This document shows positions 41,613 to 51,025 of a stretch of DNA of 64,000 bases, piece after piece. This DNA comes from Rhodospirillales bacterium (GTDB lineage: Bacteria > Pseudomonadota > Alphaproteobacteria > Reyranellales > Reyranellaceae). Position 1 is the stretch's first letter. Each line of letters starts with the position of its first letter. The notes under the pieces were generated by a model, which worked only from the letters and a program-made list of their open reading frames with translations, was not told where the DNA came from and ran no database searches. Both the position numbers and the translations under genes were made by a program. The DNA lies in assembly GCA_016185145.1 (NCBI GenBank), contig JACPOB010000018.1, forward strand, positions 28,288 through 92,287, read 5' to 3'.

Positions 41613-43594
41613 TGGCGCGCCGCCTTCGCCGCCTCGAGCTCTCGATAGCGCGCCTTCTCCAGGCGCTCGACCTCCTCGGCGGTCAGCACGAAGTCGGTCT
41701 CATCGTCCGACGAGCGCCAGATCATGGTGGCCCACATGGCGAGCCCGCAGAAGATCGCCAGCCACCAGATCCACCACACCATGGCGAAGCCCAACACGAA
41801 GGAGAGTCCGCCCATGATGATGCCGGCGGCCGAGTTCTTGGGGATCTCGATGTCGTGGTAGGCGGCCGGCGGCGTATAGGCCGTGCCGCGCTCCTTCATG
41901 TCGAGCAGGGCTTCGCGGTCACGCACCTCGGGCAGGACGGCGAAGTTGTAGGGCGGCGGCGGCGAGGCGGTCGCCCATTCGAGCGTCCGGCCGTCGTACG
42001 GATCGCCGGTGACGTCGAGCGCGCTCTTGCGGTCGCGGATCGAGGCGATGACCTGCATGATGAGGCAGCCGATGCCGATCATGATCAGCACCGCGCCCAT
42101 CGAGGCCGCGATCAGCCAGGGCTGCCAGTTGGGATCGTTGTACTGCTCCATGCGCCGCGGCATGCCCATCATGCCCAGCACGTAGAGCGGCATGAAGGCG
42201 AGGTAGAAGCCGACGATCCAGAACCAGAAGGCCGCGGTGCCCCACGGCTCGTTCATCTTGAAGCCGAAGGCCTTGGGGAACCAGTACATGTAGCCGGCGA
42301 GGTAGCCGAACAGCACGCCGGGGATGATCATGTTGTGGAAGTGCGCGACCAGGAAGGTCGTGTTGTGCATCAGGAAGTCGACCGGCGGCACCGCCAGCAG
42401 CACGCCCGTCATGCCGCCGATCACGAAGGTGGCGATGAAGCCCACCGTCCACAGCATCGAGGGATGGAAGGTGATGCGGCCGCGATACATCGTCAGCAGC
42501 CAGTTGAACACCTTCACGCCCGTGGGCACGGCGATCACCATGGTGGTCACGCCGAAGAAGGCGTTGACGTTGGCGCTGGAGCCCATGGTGAAGAAATGAT
42601 GCAGCCACACGGTGAAGCTGAGGATGGCGATCGCCGCCGTGGCGTAGACCAGCGACTCGTAGCCGAACAGCCGCTTCCTGGAGAAGGTCGCCACGACCTC
42701 TGAAAACACGCCGAACGCCGGCAGGATCAGGATGTAGACCTCCGGGTGGCCCCAGATCCAGAACAGGTTGGCGTAGTTCATCATGTTGCCGCCCAGCTCA
42801 TTGGTGAAGAAGTGCATGCCGAGCAGGCGATCGAGCGCCAGCAGGCCGCACGCCACGGTGATCGCGGGGAAGGCAAAGACCATGAGGACGGAGGTGCAGA
42901 GGGCGGTCCACACGAACGGCGTCATGCGCATCAGGGTCATGCCCGGCGCGCGCCGCTTGAGGATGGTGACGACGAAGTTGATGCCCGTCAGGGTCGAGCC
43001 GATGCCGCTGATCAAGAGCGCCCAGATCCAGTAGTCGGTGCCGACGCCCGGGCTGTACTGGATGCCCGAATAGGGCGGATAGCCCGTCCAGCCGGCGGTC
43101 GAGAACTTGCCGATCACCAGCGAGATCATGACCAGGCTCGCGCCCGAGGCGGCGAGCCAGAGGCTGAGCGAGTTCAGGAACGGGAAGGCGACGTCGCGCG
43201 TGCCGATCTGCAAGGGCACGGCGATGTTCAGGAGCCCGGTCATGAACGGCATGGCCATGAAGATGATCATGATCGTGCCGTGCGAGCTGAAGATCTGGTC
43301 GAAATGCTCAGGCGGCAGGTAGCCGCCGTTGTCCAGCGCCATCGCCTGCTGGGCGCGCATCATGATGGCGTCGACGAAGCCGCGCAGCAGCATGATCAGC
43401 GCCAAAATGACGTACATGGCGCCGATGCGCTTGTGGTCGACGCTGGTCAGCCACTCCTTCCACAGATAGACCCAACCCTTGAGCCAGGTGATGACGATGG
43501 CAACCAGCAGCGCGCCACCCACCACCATCGCCGCACCGCTGGCGGCAATGGCGCTGTAGAGCGGCAGGGCCTCGATGGTCAGTCTTCCGAACAT
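41609..43594 (-). CDS. cyoB: CyoB, cytochrome o ubiquinol oxidase subunit I
   Basis: The protein has 661 residues and about 14-15 membrane helices. The haem-copper core is visible: low-spin haem region [16 protein letters not shown], CuB/Tyr crosslink region [15 protein letters not shown], the HH pair in [12 protein letters not shown] and helix [12 protein letters not shown]. It reduces oxygen to water and pumps protons with electrons from ubiquinol. It lies one base after cyoA and overlaps cyoC. Confidence 0.96.
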   Translation of the reverse strand: MFGRLTIEALPLYSAIAASGAAMVVGGALLVAIVITWLKGWVYLWKEWLTSVDHKRIGAMYVILALIMLLRGFVDAIMMRAQQAMALDNGGYLPPEHFDQIFSSHGTIMIIFMAMPFMTGLLNIAVPLQIGTRDVAFPFLNSLSLWLAASGASLVMISLVIGKFSTAGWTGYPPYSGIQYSPGVGTDYWIWALLISGIGSTLTGINFVVTILKRRAPGMTLMRMTPFVWTALCTSVLMVFAFPAITVACGLLALDRLLGMHFFTNELGGNMMNYANLFWIWGHPEVYILILPAFGVFSEVVATFSRKRLFGYESLVYATAAIAILSFTVWLHHFFTMGSSANVNAFFGVTTMVIAVPTGVKVFNWLLTMYRGRITFHPSMLWTVGFIATFVIGGMTGVLLAVPPVDFLMHNTTFLVAHFHNMIIPGVLFGYLAGYMYWFPKAFGFKMNEPWGTAAFWFWIVGFYLAFMPLYVLGMMGMPRRMEQYNDPNWQPWLIAASMGAVLIMIGIGCLIMQVIASIRDRKSALDVTGDPYDGRTLEWATASPPPPYNFAVLPEVRDREALLDMKERGTAYTPPAAYHDIEIPKNSAAGIIMGGLSFVLGFAMVWWIWWLAIFCGLAMWATMIWRSSDDETDFVLTAEEVERLEKARYRELEAAKAARQ

Positions 43595-43595
43595 G

Positions 43596-44483
43596 CTATC
43601 TCCGCGCCGGCGCAGTCGGCGCCTGGCCGCCGTGCGCCTGATGGCCGCCGGTGTACCTGTCGATGATCGAGTCGAATAGCTTGGGCTCGACCGCCGAGTA
43701 CAGGGTGATGGGGTTGAGCCGGCTCCGCTCGGCGAGCTTGGCGTAGGTCGGGGGATCGAGCTTGGCCGGCGCCTGCTTGGCCTTCGCCACCCAGGCGTCG
43801 AAGTCGGCCTGACTCATCGCCACCACCTCGAAGAACTGGTCGGAGAAGCCGCCGCCCGAGTACTGCGTGTTGCGGCCGACGAACTTGCCGGGGTTGTCGG
43901 CCAGCAGCTGCAGGCGGGTCTGCATGCCGGCCCTGGCGTAGATCTGGCCGGCCAGCGCCGGCACGTAGAACGAGTTCATCACCGTGTCGGAGGTGATGCG
44001 CAGGCTGATCGGCCGGCCGGCCGGGATGGCGAGCTGGTTGACCGAAGCCACGCCCTGCTCAGGATAGATGAACAGCCACTTCCAGTCCTGGGCCACGACC
44101 TGGACGTCGAGCGGCGGCGTCGAGGAGACGATTTCGCGATAGGGATCGAGCTTGTGGGTGCTGCGCCACAGCAGCACGGCGACGGCGATGACGATCAGCG
44201 CCGGGACCAGCCAGACCACGGCGTCGACCTTGGCCGAATAGTCCCAGGTCGGCTCATAGCGGGCGTTGCGGCTCGCGCGATAGCGCCAGGCGAACCACAG
44301 CGCCATGACGATGACCGGCACGACCACGATCATCATGACCGTGAAGGCGTCGATCATCAGGCCGCGTTCGGCGTCGGCGATCGGCCCCTTGGGATTGAGG
44401 ACAACCAGACGATCGCAGCCGCCGGCCAGGAGGGCCAGCAATGCGACCGCCGCGCACCGTACTGTAACGACTGCCTGCTTCAC
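43596..44483 (-). CDS. cyoA: CyoA, cytochrome o ubiquinol oxidase subunit II
   Basis: The protein has 295 residues: a lipoprotein signal ([20 protein letters not shown], lipobox Cys near residue 23), two membrane helices and a periplasmic cupredoxin-like domain ([40 protein letters not shown]). The CuA cysteines of cytochrome c oxidases are absent, as expected for a quinol oxidase. It is first of cyoABCD. No cyoE is nearby. Confidence 0.95.
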   Translation of the reverse strand: MKQAVVTVRCAAVALLALLAGGCDRLVVLNPKGPIADAERGLMIDAFTVMMIVVVPVIVMALWFAWRYRASRNARYEPTWDYSAKVDAVVWLVPALIVIAVAVLLWRSTHKLDPYREIVSSTPPLDVQVVAQDWKWLFIYPEQGVASVNQLAIPAGRPISLRITSDTVMNSFYVPALAGQIYARAGMQTRLQLLADNPGKFVGRNTQYSGGGFSDQFFEVVAMSQADFDAWVAKAKQAPAKLDPPTYAKLAERSRLNPITLYSAVEPKLFDSIIDRYTGGHQAHGGQAPTAPARR

Positions 44484-44541
44484 GCCCCCGCCCGCACCGA
44501 TGATTAAGCAGCGGGATTAGATTGAAGCTACATCTTGTGTT

Positions 44542-44562
44542 GGGCAAATGAAACTTTTGCCC
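44542..44562 (-). terminator. Stem-loop after the trypsin-like protease gene
   Basis: GGGCAAA (44542-44548), a 7-nt loop and TTTGCCC (44556-44562) form a perfect stem two bases past the protease stop codon on the minus strand. It may also mark the upstream border of the cyo operon. Confidence 0.5.
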
Positions 44563-44564
44563 GC

Positions 44565-45719
44565 TCACGCACAGCTATCGGCCCGCCAATCGAACGGTGT
44601 CTTGGCGCCGCGCAGGAACGCCGCCAGCCACGAGCTGCCCAATGCGTAGTTGGCCTTGGTCGTCTGCTGGCTCGTCACGATGTAGGTGTTGATGCCGACG
44701 ACGCGACCGCAGGAATCGATCAGCGGCCCGCCGGAATTGCCGGCCGAGATATCGGCCGAGTGCAACACCATGGGCGTGTTGCGCTCCTTGTTCTGTATGG
44801 CGCTCACCGTGCCCTTGGTCAGCACGACCTCGGGCGCGGCCTTGAGGTCGCCGGCGGCCAGGCGGCGCAGATTCCGGTCCTGGGCGATGGCGATGGCTGG
44901 ATAGCCCGCGGCAACGACTTCGCTCAGCGAGGCGGGCTCGCCCGCCACCGGCAGCGGTTTCACGCTGCCCGCCGGCACGCCGTCGACCTTGATCACCGCG
45001 AAATCGGCCTGGCCCGGCTGCGAGGTCGCGACCACCGTGCCGACATAGCCGGTTTTCAGATGCTTGCTCAGGATCAGCGCCTCGGTGCCCGGCGACGCAC
45101 GGCCCACGACATGATGGTTGGTGACGACATAGTTGGGGGCAACAAAAAAGCCGGAGCCGCTGTCGCCTCCGGCCGACACCACCAGGACGGTGGCTTGCTC
45201 GAGTGCCTGTGCCAGGCTGGCCGGCGTCATCTTGCCGACAGTCTTGCCGCTTCCCGGGGTGCCGGTCGGCGGCAGATCCATCGAAGCCGCAGCCGGTGTG
45301 ACCTTTGCAGGACCACCTCCGGGGGTGGGCGCCGCGTCAGTCTTGCGCTCAGGCAGGGCGCCGGGCGGCGCCGGCGAGGTGGGCCCGCCCTTGCCGAGCG
45401 GGTCCTTGATGGTGCAGACGTCCGCCTTCAGCCTCTCCTTGAGGAGCGCGATCTGGTCCTCGATCTGCTTGTTGGCGGCCTTCTGCTTCTCGATCTGCTC
45501 TTCCAGCGCCTTGACCTGCGCCTGGTCGGGGCCCGGCGGGGCGGGCGGCGGTGGCGGCGCGGGCAACTGCACCGCGACATTCACGATCGGGCGATAGAAC
45601 AGGTACCAGCCCAGCGCCAGACCGGCGGCCAGCAGCAAAAAGCCGCCGACAAGACCGCCCAGAATCAGCGGCCAACGGGCTCTCGGACGTTCTTCAGGCG
45701 ACGGCGCGTTCTCGGCCAT
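44565..45719 (-). CDS. Membrane-anchored trypsin-like serine protease with coiled-coil stalk
   Basis: The protein has 384 residues. A short cytoplasmic part, a membrane helix (about 16-42, LILGGLVGGFLLLAAGLALG), a polyproline stretch (PAPPPPPAPPGP), a coiled coil (about 63-92) and a cysteine-containing linker lead to a trypsin/HtrA-like domain. Catalytic residues appear as His in VTNHHVVG, Asp in QADFAVIKV and Ser in SAGNSGGPL. No PDZ domain is seen. The helix-polyproline-coiled-coil plan resembles the SrfA-like proteins at 27325-30095. The ATG of MAENAPSPEER is chosen; the longer frame upstream lacks support. Confidence 0.85.
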   Translation of the reverse strand: MAENAPSPEERPRARWPLILGGLVGGFLLLAAGLALGWYLFYRPIVNVAVQLPAPPPPPAPPGPDQAQVKALEEQIEKQKAANKQIEDQIALLKERLKADVCTIKDPLGKGGPTSPAPPGALPERKTDAAPTPGGGPAKVTPAAASMDLPPTGTPGSGKTVGKMTPASLAQALEQATVLVVSAGGDSGSGFFVAPNYVVTNHHVVGRASPGTEALILSKHLKTGYVGTVVATSQPGQADFAVIKVDGVPAGSVKPLPVAGEPASLSEVVAAGYPAIAIAQDRNLRRLAAGDLKAAPEVVLTKGTVSAIQNKERNTPMVLHSADISAGNSGGPLIDSCGRVVGINTYIVTSQQTTKANYALGSSWLAAFLRGAKTPFDWRADSCA

Positions 45720-45902
45720 GGATGGAAGTGGGCTCCCGGGAAGGGTTGCAGTCAATACCGCGCGGGCGGCGGAATTTGGGCACTGCGGAGCCTCTTGCAT
45801 GGCCCGGCAAACGATATAAGTGTATATGCACATAGAAGTCGGCGGCCTCGACCTGCCGCAGCGCCGCGTCTAGGGTCAGCTTCAGTAGCGAAGGAGAGTT
45901 CC

Positions 45903-47072
45903 ATGACGGCCTGCATCGTCGGTTGGTCCCACGGCAAGTTCGGCAAGCTCGACGGCGAGACCAGCGAATCGCTGATCGTGAAGGCGGCGACCGAGGCCAT
46001 TGCCCATGCCGGCATCGAGCCCAAGGACGTCGACGTCATCTATGTCGGAAACATGAACGGCGGCTTCGTGCGCCAGGAGTTCCATTCCTCGCTGGCGCTG
46101 CAGGCCCATCCCGATCTGCGCTTCAAGCCTTCGACGCGCGTCGAGAACGCCTGCGCCACCGGTTCGGCCGCCATCCACATGGGCCTGAACACGCTGGCCG
46201 CCGGCAAGGCGCGCTTCGTGCTGGTGGTCGGCGTCGAGAAGATGACCGAGCTCAACTCCGCCCAGGCGGGCGACGTGCTGATCAAGGCCTCCTACGTCGC
46301 CGAGGAGGCCAACATCGAGGCGGGCTTCGCCGGCATCTTCGGCAAGATCACCTCGGCCTACTTCCAGCGCTATGGCGACAAGTCCGACGCGCTCGCCAAG
46401 ATCGCGGTCAAGGCGCACAAGAACGGCGCCAAGAACCCCTTCGCGCACTTCCAGAAGGAGTTCGCCTACGAGTTCTGCCGCAATCCGTCGGACAAGAACC
46501 CGTTCGTTGCCGGACCGCTGAAGCGCACCGACTGCTCGCCGGTGACCGACGGCGCGGCGGCGGTGATCCTGACCGACGTCACGACGGCGCTCGGCATGAA
46601 GCAGGCGATTGCCTTCCGTGCCGCCGAGCAGGTCAACGACTTCCTGCCGATGAGCCGGCGCGACATCATCAAGTTCGAGGGCCCTGCCCTCGCCTGGAAG
46701 AAGGCGCTGACCTCGGCCCGCCTCGACCTGCTCGATCTGTCGTTCGTCGAGAGCCACGACTGCTTCACCTCGGCCGAGCTGATCGAGTACGAGGCAATGG
46801 GCCTCACCAATCCCGGCGAGGGCGAGCGCGCCATCCACGAAGGCTGGGTCGAGCGCGACGGCAAGCTGCCGGTCAACGTCTCGGGCGGGCTGAAGGCCAA
46901 GGGCCATCCCGTCGGCGCCACCGGCGTCAGCATGCACGTGATGTCGGCCATGCAGCTCTCCGGCACGGCGCCCGGCGCGCTGCAGCTCCCCAAGGCGAAG
47001 ATCGGCGGCGTGTTCAACATGGGCGGCGCCGCAGTTGCCAACTACGTCAGCATCCTCGAGCCGCTGCGCTGA
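45903..47072 (+). CDS. Thiolase-family acetyl-CoA acetyltransferase
   Basis: The protein has 389 residues. The nucleophilic Cys lies in RVENACATGSAAIHMG near residue 87, and the C-terminal GGLKAKGHPVGATGVS holds the catalytic His. The sequence is of the SCP2/lipid-transfer thiolase group, which catalyses thiolytic cleavage or condensation of acyl-CoA. A GAAGGAGAG site precedes the ATG. It is divergent from the protease gene. The exact substrate cannot be told. Confidence 0.88.
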   Translation: MTACIVGWSHGKFGKLDGETSESLIVKAATEAIAHAGIEPKDVDVIYVGNMNGGFVRQEFHSSLALQAHPDLRFKPSTRVENACATGSAAIHMGLNTLAAGKARFVLVVGVEKMTELNSAQAGDVLIKASYVAEEANIEAGFAGIFGKITSAYFQRYGDKSDALAKIAVKAHKNGAKNPFAHFQKEFAYEFCRNPSDKNPFVAGPLKRTDCSPVTDGAAAVILTDVTTALGMKQAIAFRAAEQVNDFLPMSRRDIIKFEGPALAWKKALTSARLDLLDLSFVESHDCFTSAELIEYEAMGLTNPGEGERAIHEGWVERDGKLPVNVSGGLKAKGHPVGATGVSMHVMSAMQLSGTAPGALQLPKAKIGGVFNMGGAAVANYVSILEPLR

Positions 47073-47120
47073 CGCTCGATACGCCCTTGCTTAGCCGACG
47101 GCTCTTCTAACGAGCCGTTG

Positions 47121-48092
47121 CTAAGCCTTTGCCGACGGCCATATGCGCCGGTAGGTGGCGGCCATTTCCGCGCCGACGTGAAACGACGGTGCCGTTGCAT
47201 CGTCCGCAGCGCCGATCGGGCGCACCACCGTGTCGTAGTCCGGCGTCATGAAGAAGGGGATCGAGAAGCGCGGCACGCCGCCACGATTGGCGACGCGGTG
47301 GTTGGTCGACGAGAACCGACCGCCCGTCCAGAATTGCAGCGTGTTGCCGATGTTGACGACATAGGAGCCCTTGAGCGGCGGCGCTGCGATCCAATCGCCG
47401 GCTTTGTTCAAGACCTCGAGCCCTCCTGTGTCATCCTGGGCCAGGACCGTGATCACGCCGGTGTCGCAATGGGAGCGCGCCAGCAGCTTCACGTCCGGAT
47501 CGTCGATCTGTGCGTAACGCAGCAGCCGCAGCTGGGAAAGGTTGTGCCGATAGTGCCGGGTGAAGAAGTCCGTCGGCTGTAAAAGCCCTTCGGCAAGGAG
47601 CTCCAGCAAGGTTTCCGCCACCTCGTAAGTGCGTTCGAAGTAGGCGTAGACGATGTCATGGAATCCTCGCGGCGAAGCGGGCCACAGATTGGGGCCACGC
47701 AACGGCCTGCCGGCTTTCACGTCGGGATGATCGGCCGCCAGCTCGACGGCGCAATGAAAGGCTTCGAGGTTGTTGCCCTTGAATGTCGGGTCGGTGTCGC
47801 CCTTCTCCAGCAGGCCGAGATATCCGCGATACTGCGGCGAACGGGTGATGTGGATCCTGCGTTTCTCGGCGTCCGGCAAGTCGAAGAAGGCACGGCTCGT
47901 GTCGAAGACGCCGTCCAGGATATCGCTCCCGATCCCGTGCCCGACGATGTACATGAAGCCCACCTGCTCGGCGACGGCGACGACGCGCTGCACCAACGCG
48001 GGCCTGCGGGCGGGATCCTTCGCGCTGCCGATATCCACGATGGGGATCTCGTCGAACGCGCCGAGATTGGCTTGGGATGGTTGGCCGAGCAC
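47121..48092 (-). CDS. Isopenicillin N synthase-like 2-oxoglutarate/Fe(II) oxygenase
   Basis: The protein has 323 residues from a GTG with an AAGGAG site seven bases upstream. Iron ligands appear as His and Asp in RSHCDTGVIT and His in SSTNHRVANR, with the 2-oxoglutarate-binding Arg in PRFSIPFFM. The N-terminal DIOX_N part (EIPIVDIGSA) is intact. The substrate is unknown. It lies 13 nt after the amidohydrolase gene, in the same operon, beside a polyamine-type importer, so it probably hydroxylates or cleaves a nitrogen compound taken up by that importer. Confidence 0.88.
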   Translation of the reverse strand: MLGQPSQANLGAFDEIPIVDIGSAKDPARRPALVQRVVAVAEQVGFMYIVGHGIGSDILDGVFDTSRAFFDLPDAEKRRIHITRSPQYRGYLGLLEKGDTDPTFKGNNLEAFHCAVELAADHPDVKAGRPLRGPNLWPASPRGFHDIVYAYFERTYEVAETLLELLAEGLLQPTDFFTRHYRHNLSQLRLLRYAQIDDPDVKLLARSHCDTGVITVLAQDDTGGLEVLNKAGDWIAAPPLKGSYVVNIGNTLQFWTGGRFSSTNHRVANRGGVPRFSIPFFMTPDYDTVVRPIGAADDATAPSFHVGAEMAATYRRIWPSAKA

Positions 48093-48105
48093 GATCGGTC
48101 TCCTT

Positions 48106-49653
48106 CTATTCGCCGGCGGGTCTGCCGACATAGCGATGCGTCTCCAGCGGTGAGTCCCACGTCCGCCGGTGCGCCTCCGCGAGATAGGGCGTCAGCGCCT
48201 CGGTGCGCGCGCCGACGGCGGCGATGTCCGCCCGGAGGTCGTCCATCACCCCCTCGATGTCGCGACGCAGGGCCGCCTCGTCCACGCTGACGACCCTGCC
48301 GCGCTCGACCACGATACGTCCATCGACGATCACGGTCTCGACGGAGCGGCCGCATTCGCTGAACACGACCTGGCGCGCGGCGCTGTTCAAGGGCACCAAT
48401 GCCGGGTCGCCGAGATCGAGCAGCGTCAGGTCGGCCTTGAGGCCGGGCCGGATGGCGCCGGTCGTATCGCCCAGTCCGAGAGCTTTGGCGCCGCCCGACG
48501 TCGCGGCGCGAAGGGCAGTGCGCGCCGTCGGGTATGCAGCCTCGACACGACTGACCGCCGGCAGGCCCGCGAAGGCCTTCATCGCCTGGAACGGGTTCTG
48601 CGCGTCGCTGCATGAGTTGTTGTCGCAGCCCAAACCGAGATTGATTCCGGCCTCGAGATACGAGCAGATCGGCGCCACGCCGCTGCGCGTCTTCAGATTG
48701 CCCACCGGATTGAGCACGACGCTGGCGCCTGCGCCGGCGACGAGGTCGATCTCATCCGGCCGCATCCAGACGCCGTGCGCCAGGGCGGTCTGCGGACCGA
48801 GCAACCCATGGGCGTCCAGGTAGCGCACCAACGAACCATCCCAGGCGCCGAACTGCTGCCGCGCAATCACGGTCGTGGCGCGCGATTCGTAGATATGGGT
48901 GAAGACCGGCAGCTGCTGTTGCCGCGACAACCTCGCCAGCGCCGTCAGGAAAGCCGGCGAGCAGCGTTCCGGGCTTGAAGGTGCAAGCCCCCAGCTCAAC
49001 GTCTCGCTGCCCTTGTCGAGCTGGTCACGGAAGGCGGCGATTTGCGCGACCAGTGCCTCGGCGTCGGCGACCGTCGATGCGTTGGCCGCAACGACGCCGC
49101 TCAGGCCGCCGATGGCGTCCTTCGGGAACAGGTCTTGCCAAAACGGCGTCACCTTGGCGCCGTGCACGTCCCCTGTCTGCAGGGCGAAGACGCAGCGAAT
49201 GCCGACCTCCTCGTAGGCCGACAGGATGACGGCGATGTCCTCCGCATCCATCGGCGACAAGGTGGCCATGTCCTGCACCGTCGTGATGCCGGCGCGCAGG
49301 CATTCGACGGCGCCGAGCAACGTCCGGGCCCGCAGCTCGGCGCGGCTGCGTCGCGGGTAGTTCGGCGGCAACGCATTCAACAGCCATGTTTCGCGCGGAA
49401 TGGTCTCGAAGCAGCCCTTCAGCAGCGTGTCGTGCGAATGGTAGTGGGCGTTGATCAGGCCCGGGAGGACCAGCCGATCGCTCGCGTCGATGACGCGATC
49501 GAGAGGACGCCCCGCCTGCAGTGCCGCATCGGGGCCGACGGCCGCGATGCGTCCATCAAGGATCAGTATGTCCGAACGTGCGGGACGGTCGGTGTCGCCG
49601 GCATCGTCGTAGACGATCCCGCCAGCGATCAGGATCGCCGACGTCTTCTTCAT
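48106..49653 (-). CDS. Amidohydrolase (deaminase/chlorohydrolase type)
   Basis: The protein has 515 residues. Metal ligands of the family are visible: HYH in NAHYHSHDTLLKG near residue 70, a His in FTHIYES, a His in LAHGVWMRPDE and Asp in GLGCDNNSC. The closing LKADLTLLDLGDPALVPLN is typical of the ATZ/TRZ and guanine-deaminase-like group. It hydrolyses C-N bonds, here of an unknown N-heterocycle or amidine. The ATG of MKKTSAILIAGG is chosen over a frame 28 codons longer. It is divergent from the ABC importer. Confidence 0.88.
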   Translation of the reverse strand: MKKTSAILIAGGIVYDDAGDTDRPARSDILILDGRIAAVGPDAALQAGRPLDRVIDASDRLVLPGLINAHYHSHDTLLKGCFETIPRETWLLNALPPNYPRRSRAELRARTLLGAVECLRAGITTVQDMATLSPMDAEDIAVILSAYEEVGIRCVFALQTGDVHGAKVTPFWQDLFPKDAIGGLSGVVAANASTVADAEALVAQIAAFRDQLDKGSETLSWGLAPSSPERCSPAFLTALARLSRQQQLPVFTHIYESRATTVIARQQFGAWDGSLVRYLDAHGLLGPQTALAHGVWMRPDEIDLVAGAGASVVLNPVGNLKTRSGVAPICSYLEAGINLGLGCDNNSCSDAQNPFQAMKAFAGLPAVSRVEAAYPTARTALRAATSGGAKALGLGDTTGAIRPGLKADLTLLDLGDPALVPLNSAARQVVFSECGRSVETVIVDGRIVVERGRVVSVDEAALRRDIEGVMDDLRADIAAVGARTEALTPYLAEAHRRTWDSPLETHRYVGRPAGE

Positions 49654-49729
49654 GACCCGACCATCGTTTCGATCTTCCACTCGTCCCGTCGCTTCAAAAT
49701 CCGCCCACGGGGCTCGCGAGTCAATCGAT

Positions 49730-49747
49730 ATTCTCAAATATGAGAAT
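49730..49747. promoter_or_regulatory. Perfect operator-like palindrome between divergent catabolic genes
   Basis: ATTCTCA (49730-49736), AATA and TGAGAAT (49741-49747) form a perfect palindrome in an AT-rich part of the amidohydrolase/ABC importer gap. It could be bound by the XRE regulator encoded at 53728-54609, which lies in the same gene group. This link is inference. Confidence 0.5.
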
Positions 49748-49909
49748 TTGCCAATAATTTATCCAAGACGATGATGGATTGAGCAGAGCCACGCTGATCG
49801 CGGTAAATCGGCCATCCTTGCTGGTTGGAGGTCCGATCGGCCTGGAAATTCATTGACATTGAAAGGTCATCGTCTCAATTTTTATACGAGGGACGACGTG
49901 GGGAACAGC

Positions 49910-51025
49910 ATGCGGCGCCATATCACCGACCTGGAGCAGGACATCCTCGACTTCAAGCGGGCCACCGACGGCAGGAGGGTCAGTCGGCGGGCCTTCGCGG
50001 CCGGCCTGGCCGCGCTCGGCCTGTCGCCGGCCGCCGCCGTGCTCACGCCGGCCGACGCCAAGGATCCGGACCTCGTTCTCGCCAACTGGGGCGGCGATGC
50101 GATCAAGGCCATGGAGATCTCCTATGTGCGCCCCTTCCAGGCCGCCAATCCCGGGCAGGGCGTCAGGATCGATTCCTCGGGCCCGACCAACGGCAAGATC
50201 AAGGCCATGGTCGATGCCAAGCGGGTCGTCTGGGACCTCTGCGACCGCGCCCTGCAGAGCTCGCTCGAGCTCGGACCCGCCGGCCTGCTGGAGGAAGTCG
50301 ACTACGGCGTCGTCGACAAGAGCAAGAGCCTGCCCGGCTTCGCCAACCGATGGGGCGTCCCCAACTACACCTTCGCCAACGTGCTGGCCTTCCAGAGCAA
50401 GGCGTTCGGCGGCCGCACGCCCAAGACCTGGGCCGACTTCTGGAACATCAAGGAATTTCCCGGCAATCGCACGCTGCGCCGCCACATCGACAGCACGCTC
50501 GAAGCCGCCCTGCTGGCCGAGGGCGTGCCGATGGACAAGATCTACCCGATCGACGTCAAGCGCGCCTTCGCCAAGGTGCGCGAGATCAAGGACCATGTCA
50601 CTTTCTGGAACAATCACGCCGACAGCTACAAGCTGCTGCGCGACAACGAGGTGACGATGGGTTGCGTGGCCCATACGCGCGCCGTGTTGTTGCGCCGGGA
50701 CACTGCGGGCGCCGTCGATTTCACCTTCAACCAGGGCATCTTCTGGGTGTCGAACTGGATCGTGCCCAAAGGCAACCCGGGCGGCAGCCGCGTCTGGAAG
50801 CTGATCGCCGCGACTTTGGAGCCGGCCGCCCAGGTGGAACTGCTGCGTCAGATGGGAAACGGGCCGGTCAACCCGGAAGCGCTCAAGCTCGTGCCGCCCG
50901 ATCTGGTCGCGGTCAATCCGTCGTCGCCTGAAAACCTCGGCCGCATGCTCGTCGCCGATTCGGAGTGGTACGCCAAGAACGGCGCCACCACGTTGAACCA
51001 GTTCATCGACACGGTCTTGTCGTAA
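49910..51025 (+). CDS. Tat-exported substrate-binding protein, polyamine-type ABC importer
   Basis: The protein has 371 residues. A twin-arginine signal is visible (RRVSRRAFAAGLAALGLSPA), so it is probably exported folded. The mature part is a PotD/extracellular solute-binding type 2 fold (LVLANWGGDAIKAMEISYVR). It delivers substrate to the ABC importer encoded next. The ATG has a GGGGA site five bases upstream; a GTG four codons earlier with AGGGA is almost as good. The substrate is not known; polyamines or related amines fit the family. Confidence 0.88.
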   Translation: MRRHITDLEQDILDFKRATDGRRVSRRAFAAGLAALGLSPAAAVLTPADAKDPDLVLANWGGDAIKAMEISYVRPFQAANPGQGVRIDSSGPTNGKIKAMVDAKRVVWDLCDRALQSSLELGPAGLLEEVDYGVVDKSKSLPGFANRWGVPNYTFANVLAFQSKAFGGRTPKTWADFWNIKEFPGNRTLRRHIDSTLEAALLAEGVPMDKIYPIDVKRAFAKVREIKDHVTFWNNHADSYKLLRDNEVTMGCVAHTRAVLLRRDTAGAVDFTFNQGIFWVSNWIVPKGNPGGSRVWKLIAATLEPAAQVELLRQMGNGPVNPEALKLVPPDLVAVNPSSPENLGRMLVADSEWYAKNGATTLNQFIDTVLS

